This document shows, one piece after another, positions 34,432-43,500 of a stretch of 64,000 bases of DNA. The stretch is from Arthrobacter sp. 9V (GTDB lineage: Bacteria; Actinomycetota; Actinomycetes; Actinomycetales; Micrococcaceae): positions 4,493,525 to 4,557,524 of the forward strand of contig NZ_LR732912.1 in the NCBI RefSeq assembly GCF_902506065.1, written 5' to 3'. Each line of letters opens with the position of its first letter. Position 1 is the first letter of the stretch. The notes under the pieces are model-generated. The model did no database searches and was not told where the DNA came from. It saw only the letters and a list, made by a program, of their open reading frames with translations. Both the position numbers and the translations under genes were made by a program.

Positions 34432-34475
34432 AATTTCGAAAATGTGTTGACGTTTCGCTATATCTGTCGTTTGAT
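34432..34475 (+). promoter_or_regulatory. Promoter and operator of the alcohol dehydrogenase operon
   Basis: AATTTCGAAAATGTGTTGAC (34432-34451) runs into -35 TTGACG (34447-34452), with TTTGAT (34470-34475) 17 nt downstream as the -10. It is the same element as upstream of the ABC operon, differing at one of 20 positions. The leader to the ADH start is about 145 nt. Confidence 0.65.
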
Positions 34476-34627
34476 GTAAATGAACCTGCGGCGTGGGGGT
34501 CTGCAATAAGACCTGCAGTACGACACGCCGACCCATCTCCTCGCCGCACCGGCTTGAGGGGACGGTCCTTTTACCGCTAAAGCTCGCCGGCGCCGTCCGG
34601 TGCAGAGTCCTCAGAATAGAGAAAAGC

Positions 34628-35728
34628 ATGCAAGTTACAGCCGCGGTGACCCACTCGACCGGCGCCCCCTTCATCCTCAAGACCTTGGATCTTGACGAGT
34701 TGCGCCCTGATGAGGTCAGGGTGCGGATGGTTGCCACGGGTGTGTGTCACACGGATGCAGTGGTCCGGGACCAGATGATCCCAACTCCGCTTCCGGCAGT
34801 CCTGGGTCATGAAGGAGCAGGAATTGTTGAATCCATAGGGTCTGCCGTAACTACTGTCCGGCCCGGCGATCACGTTGTGCTGTCCGCCAACTCCTGCGGT
34901 GTCTGTCTCAAGTGCTTGTCCGGGGAGTCGGCGTACTGCGAGGACCTGTTCGCGAGGAACTTCGGTGCCAGTCGCGCGGATGGATCAACTCCTCTGAGCT
35001 TTGAGGACGAACAGATATCTTCAATGTTCTTTGGGCAGTCATCCTTCAGCAGCGTCTCGAATGTCGCTGAGCGAAGCATTGTCCGCGTTGATAAGGACAT
35101 TGATCTGTCTCTGGTCGCCCCGCTTGGATGCGGAATCCAGACGGGTGCAGGGGCTGTGCTTAACGACCTTCGCCCTCCTGCAGGTTCCTCGATTGCTGTC
35201 TTCGGTACCGGCGCTGTTGGATCAGCCGCACTCATGGCCGCTGCAGTCTCCGGCTGCACCCGCATCATCGCCATCGACATCCTCGACAGCCGCCTGGATA
35301 TCGCCCTGGCGCTGGGCGCGACTCATGTGATCAACAGCCGTACTGACGACGTAACGATGCGACTCCAGGAAATAACTGCGGGCCGGGGAGTGGACTTCGT
35401 ACTCGATACAACAGCAATCCCGCGGGTTCTTCGCACTGCAGTGGACAATCTCGCTGTCCGGGGAACGGCGGCCGTGGTTGGCTCGTCGCGCCCAGGAACC
35501 GAAGTCCATCTGGAAATCGGCGAATCCCTGAACCGCGGCTGGACCTTCAAGACAATCATCCAGGGCAGCTCTGTGCCGCAGCTCTTCATCCCGGCGCTCA
35601 TTGAGCTGTGGAAGCAGGGGAAGTTCCCCTTCGACCGACTGATCAAAAAGTACAGCTTCAAGGACATCAATGAAGCCTTTGAAGACGCAGAAAAGGGTCT
35701 CACCATCAAACCCGTCCTCGTCTACTGA
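34628..35728 (+). CDS. Zinc-dependent alcohol dehydrogenase (aryl-alcohol dehydrogenase type)
   Basis: A 366-aa medium-chain dehydrogenase. Catalytic zinc ligands: Cys in TGVCHTDAV, GHEGAG (His/Glu) and a later cysteine in APLGCGIQTGAG. The structural zinc site is SCGVCLKCLSGESAYCED. The cofactor motif VFGTGAVGSAAL lies at about residue 195, with D at IIAIDI favouring NAD. This pattern resembles benzyl/aryl-alcohol dehydrogenases. ATG 34628 starts the conserved N-terminus. It is followed by an aldehyde dehydrogenase gene 44 bp later; the pair would convert an alcohol to the acid. Confidence 0.92.
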   Translation: MQVTAAVTHSTGAPFILKTLDLDELRPDEVRVRMVATGVCHTDAVVRDQMIPTPLPAVLGHEGAGIVESIGSAVTTVRPGDHVVLSANSCGVCLKCLSGESAYCEDLFARNFGASRADGSTPLSFEDEQISSMFFGQSSFSSVSNVAERSIVRVDKDIDLSLVAPLGCGIQTGAGAVLNDLRPPAGSSIAVFGTGAVGSAALMAAAVSGCTRIIAIDILDSRLDIALALGATHVINSRTDDVTMRLQEITAGRGVDFVLDTTAIPRVLRTAVDNLAVRGTAAVVGSSRPGTEVHLEIGESLNRGWTFKTIIQGSSVPQLFIPALIELWKQGKFPFDRLIKKYSFKDINEAFEDAEKGLTIKPVLVY

Positions 35729-35772
35729 GCCTCAGCCAAACCAATCACCCTCACGAGATAGGAACCGAGCAC

Positions 35773-37215
35773 ATGACGGAAAATCCATTTAGCGCAGCGA
35801 CCGCTCAGCACTACATCAACGGAAAATGGTCCGACTCCGGTTCGATCAAGGAGTCAGTCAATCCTGCGACAGACGAAGTTCTTGGCACCTACTTTGATGG
35901 AGGCCAGGCCGAGGCGCAGGCTGCAATCACCGCCGCCCTTGAGACCTTCCGCACATCGACCTGGCGCGAGGACCGTCAACTGCGCGCCAAGGTCCTGTGG
36001 GACCTGGGCGATGCAGTCGAAGCGAACCTTGAAAAACTCGCGTTGTCCATCAGCCTTGAAAACGGGAAACCCGTCAACGACGCGCGTTTTGAACTGAGCA
36101 TTGCTGCTCCGAAGCTTCGCTACTTCGCGGGGCTTGCCCTCACCGATGTAGGCACCGCGGCCAGCGTCTACAAGGGAGCGACCTCGATGCTCCTCAAAGA
36201 ACCGCTGGGTGTAGCTGGCATCATCGTCCCCTGGAACTCTCCGGCAATCCTGGCAATCAGATCACTTGCCCCCGCCCTGGCCGCCGGATGCACCGTGGCT
36301 ATGAAGATGCCCGGACAGACTGCACTGACGAATGCACTCCTGGCTCAGGTCTTCTCCGAAGTTGAGTCGCTTCCTGCAGGAGTCATCAACATGTTCACCG
36401 GGGCCAACAGCGCCGGCGCGAGGGAACTCGTGTCATCACCGGATGTCCCTGTCATCAGCTACACGGGAAGCACCGCAGTCGGAGCTCAGATTGCCAGTGC
36501 TGCAGGTGAGCAGCTGAAGAAAACGTCCCTTGAGCTTGGCGGCAAGACGCCAATGATCGTGTTTAACGATGCGGATCTAGACCAGGTGGTGCCCACACTA
36601 ACAGCAGGCGTGACCATCTTCGCCGGCCAGTTCTGCATGGCCGGGAGCCGAATCCTGGCCGAACGAGGCATCGCCGAGGAACTCAAGCGCCGGCTCGCCG
36701 AATCTCTCGAAAACGTAGTGATCGGTCCCGGCACCACGCCTGGTACCCAGATGGGCCCGCTCATCGACCATGCATCCGTCGCCCGCTTGGACGGCATCAT
36801 CGAAGAGGCTAATGACGCTGAAATCATTGTCAGAGGCGGAGCGACCGAAGGGCCGGGTTCCTTCTACAAGCCGGCACTCTTGGGAGTTCAGGACCTGAAC
36901 TCCCCTCTAATCCAGACGGAACTTTTCGGGCCAGTCGCGACATTCGAGGTCTTCGATGGCGAGGATGAAGCTGTGGAGCGCGCCAACGCGACCGACTTCG
37001 GCTTGTCAGCTTCCGTATGGACACGGGATGGCGGACGTTCGCTTCGAGTCTCCGAAAGGATCGAGGCGGGAACCGTGTGGACCAATGCATGGGCACAGAT
37101 CCTTGACCAGTTCGAGGAAGGTGGCTACAAGAAGAGCGGAGTCGGACGCCTCAATGGGCACGGAGGTCTGGCCGAATTCCAGGAAGTAAAGCACATCTAC
37201 CGCAGCACCAACTAG
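35773..37215 (+). CDS. NAD(P)-dependent aldehyde dehydrogenase
   Basis: A 480-aa ALDH. Motifs in order: VPWNSPAILAIRSLAPALAAG, MKMPGQTALT, SYTGSTAVGAQI (cofactor), LELGGKTPMIV (general base Glu), GQFCMAGSRI (nucleophilic Cys) and TELFGPVATFEVFD. All catalytic positions are intact. It probably oxidises the aldehyde formed by the upstream alcohol dehydrogenase to a carboxylate; a benzaldehyde or semialdehyde are both possible. Confidence 0.94.
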   Translation: MTENPFSAATAQHYINGKWSDSGSIKESVNPATDEVLGTYFDGGQAEAQAAITAALETFRTSTWREDRQLRAKVLWDLGDAVEANLEKLALSISLENGKPVNDARFELSIAAPKLRYFAGLALTDVGTAASVYKGATSMLLKEPLGVAGIIVPWNSPAILAIRSLAPALAAGCTVAMKMPGQTALTNALLAQVFSEVESLPAGVINMFTGANSAGARELVSSPDVPVISYTGSTAVGAQIASAAGEQLKKTSLELGGKTPMIVFNDADLDQVVPTLTAGVTIFAGQFCMAGSRILAERGIAEELKRRLAESLENVVIGPGTTPGTQMGPLIDHASVARLDGIIEEANDAEIIVRGGATEGPGSFYKPALLGVQDLNSPLIQTELFGPVATFEVFDGEDEAVERANATDFGLSASVWTRDGGRSLRVSERIEAGTVWTNAWAQILDQFEEGGYKKSGVGRLNGHGGLAEFQEVKHIYRSTN

Positions 37216-37218
37216 ACC

Positions 37219-37256
37219 GACAGGGCCGCGCATCCCGGCAAGTGCGCGGTCCTGTC
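37219..37256 (+). terminator. Hairpin after the aldehyde dehydrogenase gene
   Basis: A 14-bp stem with one G-U pair (37219-37232 with 37243-37256) and a 10-nt loop lies 3 bp after the ALDH stop. A second, shorter GGAAAGG/CCTTTCC hairpin with a TTTT tail follows at 37315-37345. Confidence 0.7.
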
Positions 37257-37375
37257 TCCCGCCGCCGCCCAACCTGCGGTGCGAGCACCTAGTTGCCTAG
37301 TAACCTCACCAAACGGAAAGGTCCGATAAGCCGGCCTTTCCTTTTCCCGCTAACAGCAGACAGGACAGGTCGGAT

Positions 37376-38311
37376 TTGCCTTACTGCCCCAGTCCTCCGC
37401 TGAGCCGCTCTGGCAACGAATGGCTGGTCCAAGACACAGTCATCCTCAAATGTGCCGCCTACGGACGAACAGTGCACGCAGCGCTCATCTTTCCCCATCT
37501 CGTCTGCGAAACAGACTTTGCCCGGCTTGGTGCATCTTTCCCGGACCCCCGCGTCACAGTCCTGGGAAAGGCTGGCCGGTTCAGCGTAAGTGACAAGCGA
37601 CGGCTACTGGCCATGCAGTCGACCGCACTCGGCCAGCAAGAACTTCACGGGAACTTTTCCCTCTGGTCCGGCATGGACGGGGCGTTACAGGTCACTCCTC
37701 TGAATCCGCAGGAGCTGTCCGGACCTGCTTCAGCGGAGGAAGTCACCGTAGACGCTCTCCTGTGGGCAGGATACGTCCACCCGGAACGGCCCTCAATCCT
37801 AGAAGCATTTAGTTGGGAACACGGCCTATTCGTGGCGGCCTCGACTGCACCTTGGCCTGCTGTAACATCATGCGAATGCCAGCCTCACCGCTCATCGAGG
37901 GAACCAGAAACGAACTCATGGCAGCAATGGATAAGCTTCGGAAGCGAACTGCGAAGAAGGCGAATCGTTCCAACCGTCTTTCAGATTAACCTTTTCCGCA
38001 GAAGCCCTCACGGAGAACTCTCCTGGCCCCCCTCAACGCACCACCTCGACGCTTTTGAGTGGTTCCTCGACAGAATGACGCTAGGCGCAACGGGAATCAC
38101 CACACCTCTAGGAAAAGTTCCTCCACCAGCCTTGCGCACCCGTTCCCAGGGCGCAGGAATAAGGAGACAACGTAGCTTCGTGAATACCGAATTTTGGCTA
38201 CAAGAAGCGATGCAAATCGAATCCATCTTCCGAGACCTCGGAGCCGACGTTCCCGATGAGATGTGGGGACAACTGGAGACCCTGAAGGAGAAGATTATCT
38301 ATGCTATCTGA
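37376..38311 (+). CDS. Hypothetical protein (first gene of a three-ORF operon)
   Basis: A 311-aa protein, probably starting at TTG 37376. No domain is recognised. The first third is beta-rich (VQDTVILKCAAYGRTVHAALIFPHLV, RVTVLGKAGRFSVSDKRRLL), the middle contains TVDALLWAGYVHPERP, and the C-terminus is helical (FWLQEAMQIESIFRDLGADVPDEMWGQLETLKEKIIYAI). The 3' end overlaps the next start by 11 bp. Composition and length suggest a real soluble protein. Later in-frame starts occur (for example at residue 79). Confidence 0.6.
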   Translation: MPYCPSPPLSRSGNEWLVQDTVILKCAAYGRTVHAALIFPHLVCETDFARLGASFPDPRVTVLGKAGRFSVSDKRRLLAMQSTALGQQELHGNFSLWSGMDGALQVTPLNPQELSGPASAEEVTVDALLWAGYVHPERPSILEAFSWEHGLFVAASTAPWPAVTSCECQPHRSSREPETNSWQQWISFGSELRRRRIVPTVFQINLFRRSPHGELSWPPSTHHLDAFEWFLDRMTLGATGITTPLGKVPPPALRTRSQGAGIRRQRSFVNTEFWLQEAMQIESIFRDLGADVPDEMWGQLETLKEKIIYAI

Positions 38312-38405
38312 ACTTTCCAATGGCGGCCAGGTTCCCACACCCACCGGGATGTTGCTCAAGGTATATCAGTCGTCCCAAAAGCGAATACAAGTAAAGGAAA
38401 GCTAA
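38301..38405 (+). CDS. 34-aa small ORF overlapping both neighbours
   Basis: ATG 38301 to TAA 38405, preceded by a strong GAAGGAG ribosome binding site inside the end of the 311-aa gene. The peptide is MLSELSNGGQVPTPTGMLLK plus 14 more residues. The stop overlaps the next start in TAATG. It may be a functional small protein or mainly a translational coupler. Confidence 0.5.
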   Translation: MLSELSNGGQVPTPTGMLLKVYQSSQKRIQVKES

Positions 38406-38611
38406 TGGAAGAAGAGGCAGGAGACAATCAATCATGCGGCCCGGCAAGCATATGCCCCGGACAAGTAGTTGAATTTCGGGAGCCGTCGGGTCGTGTTTGG
38501 CTAGGGACCGTCGATGTCGCGGATGAAGCCCAGGGCATCATATGGATTCATGACTCCCTTGGGGAGCGAAAGCTTGTCGAGCTGGCGGAGCACGCAGTCC
38601 TTTTGAGGTAG
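38405..38611 (+). CDS. Small hypothetical protein, possible SH3-like barrel
   Basis: A 68-aa acidic protein: PGQVVEFREPSGRVWLGTVDVADEAQGIIWIHDSLGERKLVELAEHAVLLR. Five beta-prone segments with a GQVVEF start and a GERKLVEL tail look like a small SH3/KOW-type barrel. AAAGGAAAG provides the ribosome binding site and the start overlaps the preceding stop, so it is coupled to the two upstream ORFs. Function unknown; an adaptor or nucleic-acid-binding role is possible. Confidence 0.6.
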   Translation: MEEEAGDNQSCGPASICPGQVVEFREPSGRVWLGTVDVADEAQGIIWIHDSLGERKLVELAEHAVLLR

Positions 38612-38630
38612 CGAGCCTTCACTTGCCAGC

Positions 38631-39239
38631 TTAGTAGACTTCCGGAAGGTATACGTCCGGGATCACCTCAGGACGATACTCCCCGTTACGAACGCGCAGA
38701 TGAATCTCCGCGAAAGTCAATCCTTCTGAACGCGCTTTGACAACGTGTTCAGGATCGAAGAATTCTCCTACTTGATCGACTGCAAACTCCTCAGAGTTGC
38801 TCATCCACGTTTTGGACTTGTCCCATTGTCCAAAGGTATCTACCTGGATTTCTACGCCATTCCCATCAGGGTCGGTGTAGTAAAGAGAGATTGTCATTCC
38901 ATGGTCAACGCACATGAATGGCTTGATATTGGCATCCCGAAGGCGCACGTAACTGTTAACCCATTGATCGAAGTCAGGATACTCAAATGCCGTATGGTGA
39001 TGGCCGGTTGTATGGGGTTTATCCACCGGCCGCTTGAGATTCGGCAATGCCAAAAGGGCTATCCGGTGGTTGGCTTCGTCATTGGTCAGCCAAGCTCCTA
39101 GGTCTCCGCGGAATACCGCCTTGAGGCCAGCCACTTTCTCATACCACAGGACCATCTCCTCTAATTGAAGAGTTGTGAATGTGGTGTGATGCAATCTGGG
39201 CGAGCTCCCTGGCACATGAGAGTGTTGGTCCTCTGCCAT
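38631..39239 (-). CDS. VOC-family protein (extradiol dioxygenase-like, one domain)
   Basis: A 202-aa glyoxalase/extradiol-fold protein: RLHHTTFTTLQLEEMVLWYEKVAGLKAVFRGD, then GHHHTAFEYPDFDQWVNSYVRLRDA and YTDPDGNGVEIQVDTFG. Candidate metal ligands are His17/18, His81/82 and Glu130. The C-terminal 60 residues (WMSNSEEFAVDQVGEFFDPEHVV and following) are those seen in biphenyl-2,3-diol 1,2-dioxygenase-III-like VOC proteins. It is convergent with the unknown operon. Confidence 0.88.
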   Translation of the reverse strand: MAEDQHSHVPGSSPRLHHTTFTTLQLEEMVLWYEKVAGLKAVFRGDLGAWLTNDEANHRIALLALPNLKRPVDKPHTTGHHHTAFEYPDFDQWVNSYVRLRDANIKPFMCVDHGMTISLYYTDPDGNGVEIQVDTFGQWDKSKTWMSNSEEFAVDQVGEFFDPEHVVKARSEGLTFAEIHLRVRNGEYRPEVIPDVYLPEVY

Positions 39240-39341
39240 CCCCTGATCCTTCCTTAGCCGACACTAGAATCGTAGTACCTGGCGTCGGGTGAATCTGAAG
39301 TTGGCCGCGTTGGAACAACCCGAGGGTAGACCTTTACGGGT

Positions 39342-40394
39342 TCAGGCTTCTGGTTCAGTGCCGGGTTCGGCCCATTCGAGGGCAGCGACAACGTCTCCTT
39401 CGTTGGGCAGGGCACGTTTCTCGTCTGCCGGGAGTTTGTCGTAGGTGTAGGCAGCGACCGCCATGGGTGATGTTGAGCGGCCGAGGCTGTAGCGGACGCT
39501 GCGGTCGTTCTTGGTGCCGCAGATAAGAATGCCGATAGTTTCGTTGTGGTGCTCCCGACGGAGCATGTCATCGACGAGGGCGACATAGAAGTTAAGTTTG
39601 CCGGCGAACTCCGGCTGAAACTTCCCTGTCTTGAGTTCGATAACCACGTATCTGTTCTGGTCCATGTGGAAGAACAGCATGTCGACGTAGTAGTCGTCGC
39701 CGTCGACGTCGAAGTGGACTTGTCGCCCAACGAAAGCGAACCCTGGTCCGAGTTCGCGCAGGGTTTCGGTGATTCGACTGGTCAAAGCCAGTTCCAGTTC
39801 GCGTTCAGCGACCTCCCCCGACAACCCCAGGAATTCGAAGTTGTAAGGGTCCTTTGCGATTTGTTGGGCAAGCTCGGAGTCTTGCGCAACAAGCTGTTGC
39901 GAAAAGTTGGACGGAGCTGCTCCGGTCCTTTCAATGGTCCGGTTCATGATCATGTTCAGTAGGACATTCCTGGACCACCCGTATTGGACGGCTGCTGCAG
40001 CGTATGAAGTGCGTTTTTCCTGTATGTCCAACTTGTCCAGCAGGACAGTGACGTGGCCCCACGGCAATTGCGCAACAGCTTGTTGCGCAATTGGACCGCC
40101 TTGCCAGGCTCCGGCGAACGTTGTCATGTACTGGATGTTGCGTGGCGAAAGGCCTTTCATTTCCGGGAACTCGGCGTGAAGGTCCGAGGACAGACGCTTG
40201 ATCACCCCGCTCCCCCAGCCCTGCCGTTCCTGCTGCAGCCGGACACCATGGCCGATCGTCCAATACAGCTCGATGAGCTGGGTGTTAACAGTCCGAAGGG
40301 CCTTTGTCCTGGCGGCCTTGACTGTCGCCTTCAGATCCTCAAGGAGGTCCGTGTAGCCAGCGGGCAGGTCCAGATCGCGAGAGTCGGTCATCAT
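39342..40394 (-). CDS. DUF1016 PD-(D/E)XK nuclease-family protein (YhcG-like)
   Basis: A 350-aa protein. The N-terminal DUF1016 region (residues 12-170: TVNTQLIELYWTIGHGVRLQQERQGWGSGVIKRLSSDLHAEFPEMKGLSPRNIQYM) is followed by the C-terminal PD-(D/E)XK domain (HFDVDGDDYYVDMLFFHMDQNRYVVIELKTGKFQPE), where D-(x)n-ExK provides the nuclease triad. Members are common in bacteria, often beside restriction or mobile genes; roles in DNA repair/defence are proposed. It lies immediately downstream of the palindrome at 40430 and after the relaxase gene, marking the start of the mobile segment. Confidence 0.92.
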   Translation of the reverse strand: MMTDSRDLDLPAGYTDLLEDLKATVKAARTKALRTVNTQLIELYWTIGHGVRLQQERQGWGSGVIKRLSSDLHAEFPEMKGLSPRNIQYMTTFAGAWQGGPIAQQAVAQLPWGHVTVLLDKLDIQEKRTSYAAAAVQYGWSRNVLLNMIMNRTIERTGAAPSNFSQQLVAQDSELAQQIAKDPYNFEFLGLSGEVAERELELALTSRITETLRELGPGFAFVGRQVHFDVDGDDYYVDMLFFHMDQNRYVVIELKTGKFQPEFAGKLNFYVALVDDMLRREHHNETIGILICGTKNDRSVRYSLGRSTSPMAVAAYTYDKLPADEKRALPNEGDVVAALEWAEPGTEPEA

Positions 40395-40429
40395 TCCACC
40401 TTAACGGCCACCACTGATGCTCAAGTTTT

Positions 40430-40458
40430 CAATTGTCCAGATCGTGTCTGGACAATTG
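40430..40458. promoter_or_regulatory. Perfect 12-bp inverted repeat upstream of DUF1016
   Basis: CAATTGTCCAGA (40430-40441) and TCTGGACAATTG (40447-40458) are exact inverted copies with a 5-nt spacer, 36 bp upstream of the DUF1016 start. No T-tract follows on either strand, so an operator is more likely than a terminator. Confidence 0.6.
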
Positions 40459-40587
40459 CCTTTCGGTCACGTGAGGGGTGCGGTTGCAAAGACTTGCTTG
40501 TGGGTGATCGGCATTACGACTCTGTTGGTAGTCCCACCGCGGCGTCGGTCATGCCGCTTGCCGGGCCCGTGGACCAGGCAGACCAGG

Positions 40588-43500
40588 CTACAGGCGTGGG
40601 CCTCGGGGGCCTTGTTCGGGCCCGGTGCCCGGGCCTGGCTGGTCCCGGCTGCGACGTTCTTCGGCGGCTTTCGCTTCTGCTTGTTCCTGGCGGAGCTTTT
40701 CGACCACCGAGGGGGTTCCGCTGGTCTGCGCTGCGCGGCGGGCGGCCAGCTTCTCGGCAAAGCCCGGGCTGGTCTTCTTGGCCTGTTCCTTTTCCAGTTC
40801 GCGGCGGGCTTTGAGCTGGTCCAGGGCTTCCTGGACCGCTTCCGGGTTCCGGGCTTCGGATTCGCCGCCGTGGCGTTCTGCCCGGTTCTGGCGGACCTTG
40901 CGGGCGAGTTCGGCCAGCCGTTCGGCGAGTTCCTGCGCCGGGCTCAGCTGCGCTTCGGCGCCGCGTGCCTGCTGAAGGTGGTCCACGACTTCTTCAGCCG
41001 GCGTCGGGGTTTCCTTCACAACTGCCTCGACGTGGGCGGCTTCTGCCATGAGCGACGCGTCATCCTGCGACAGGGGCTCCTTGGCAGCCTGGGCGGTGTA
41101 CTTGTGCATGGCAGTGACCCGCGCAGTCAGTTCCGAGCCGAGACCCTTGTCCTGGTGGTCCGCGGGCACGGGTGCAGTTTCGCTTACCGGGATCCGGTAC
41201 ATGTCCCGGTAGGTGGAGATCTCCACGGCGAGCTGCCGCCACTGATCCTGTCGTGCAGGATCGGACGGAACCGGCCCAAGGGCAGCTGCCCAGGTTGGAG
41301 GTTTAGCCACGAGCTGGGCACCAAGCCGGGTGACTTCGGTGGCCATGATCTCCCGGCGCGCGGCAAGTTCCTTCCGCCACAAAGCCGGGGTGTCGTCATG
41401 GGTTGCGACGTCGGCAGGTGCCATCCATGCCGGCAACCGGTCAGCTGCTGGTTCCTTTCCGACAGGCGCGGGCAGTTGACGGCGCAGTTCGATTTCAGCG
41501 CGGATCCTGCGATGGACCTGGGCCGCTGCTTCAACCTTGGGCGCGGTCTCGTCCCGGCGGTAGTTGCTCACTGCGCCACGTTCGTAGGCTTCATCGGCCC
41601 GGGCCTCAGGGCGCATCAGTTCGCGGAGGGATTGTTCCTTGTGCAGGGACGATGCCAACCATTGTGCTTTCCGCGCGGCCGCAGGGTCGTCGATGGTCGT
41701 GTCCGTGCGTCCTTGCTGCTGTGCTGTGCGCAGGCGCGTGGCCAGGTCGTCATCGCTGAGGTGGCCGTGCAGGCGCCGCTGCCAGGGCGTGTCTTTCCGT
41801 TCAGCCATCCAGTTCCGGGCAAGGTCTTTCCGGTCCGGCGTCTCCGCACCTGGTGTGCGCGCCGCTTCAGCCTTCGCACGCATCAACTGGCCAACTGCGC
41901 GACGATCGAGCCGTTCCAGCGCCTCGTCAGTGATTGATTCCAGGGGCCGGCGGCCGGGATCCGCCGCGCGTGAACGCCACCGGTCAAGGCGGTCCTCAAC
42001 CCGCCATGCCAGAACCGCAGTGGGATCCTCGGCCGCGCCGAAGTCTTCCTCATTCACGCTGTCTTTGAGCAAGGTGACGAGGTTGAAACCTTCGTTCTCG
42101 GCCGCGCGCAGGTGGGTGGAGACTGCTCCCCAGGCAGTGGACTTCGTGAACGTTCCTGCTACGCCTTCGCCAAGTTCGCGGCGGGCGATGTTTGCCATGC
42201 GCAGCTCGTTGGCTTGGACGTCAATGTCCCTGTACTGCTCCGACATTTCCGGCAGCGACCGTGCCTGGGCGCGGGCGGCGTCCATCTGTTCGTGCGCGGT
42301 AAGGTTACCGTCATGGTTGGCGGCCACCGCACTCAGTACGTCCTCCATGGTTTCTCCCTCGCCCACGATGCCGTAGAGCTTGTTGGAGTATCGGCCGCGG
42401 GAAGCGGCCACATAGGCCAAGGCGCGGGACAGCCCCGAGCTGATCAGGGCGTGCACGGTGTCGCACGTAACGCCCTGGGTGCGGTGGATCGTTGCCGCGT
42501 ACCCGAGCATTGTTCGCTGGCGCACGTAGTCGGCCGGGAGAGTGACGGTGCCTTGGTGGCTGTGGTGGCGGACGGTCAAGGAACCGTCCTCGTGGGCACC
42601 GAGAACATTCCACACGTCGTTGTTCTTGACGAAGTCTTTGCCCCTGTTGGTGGACAAGCGTCGGTTGTTCTTACGGGTCACGATGATGTCCCCGGCACGG
42701 GCAGTCAGCCCGTCGCGCAGCATGGCTGCCGGCGTTGTGGAGTCCAATTCGCCGGTGGCGATCCTGTACCCCTGAGCGCGCGCGTTCAGTTCCGTGACGG
42801 TGGCATTGTCGAAGGCCATCATGATGGAGTGCTTGCCGGCGTTGGTGTCTTTCTGCCATGCCTCGAAGACCTGGGACGTCATGGTCTCGGCGTCACCACC
42901 GACGACGCGACGGTTCTCCCGATAGAAGGTCCACGGGTCATCGGCCCGGTTCAGCGGAGGCTCGCGAAGGGCCAGAGTGGCTTCTGCCTCTGCCTCGTTC
43001 GGGGTGCCATCTGCGTTCCGAAACCGGTGCAGGTCCTCCAGATGTACGGCCCCGACGGTGTTCTTCAACAAACGCAGCGCACCCCCTGAACCCACAGCTG
43101 AAAGCTGCTGGTCATCACCGAGTGCGCGCACGACAGCGCCGTGCTGTTCTGCGATGGTGACAGCGGAGGCGAACAGTTCAGTACCCACCATCCCGGCCTC
43201 ATCGATGATGATGACGTCACCGGGTTGGGGGGTGGTCTTCTCGTCATTGGCCCCTGTTCTGTGGGCGATAACGAAGGAGTCGATGGTGGTCGCCGTGGCT
43301 CCCAGTTCAGTGCCCATCACGGCAGCGGCCACGGCTGTGGGGGCAAGACCGAACACACGCCCGCCAGCTTCCCGGATGGTGTCTGCTGCAAGCTTGAGCG
43401 CTGTGGTTTTGCCGGCACCGGCCGGGCCAACACCGACCAACAACAGCCGGTCGCTGCACGCAAACTCTTTGGCCATGCGCAGCTGCCCGGCGTCAAAGGT

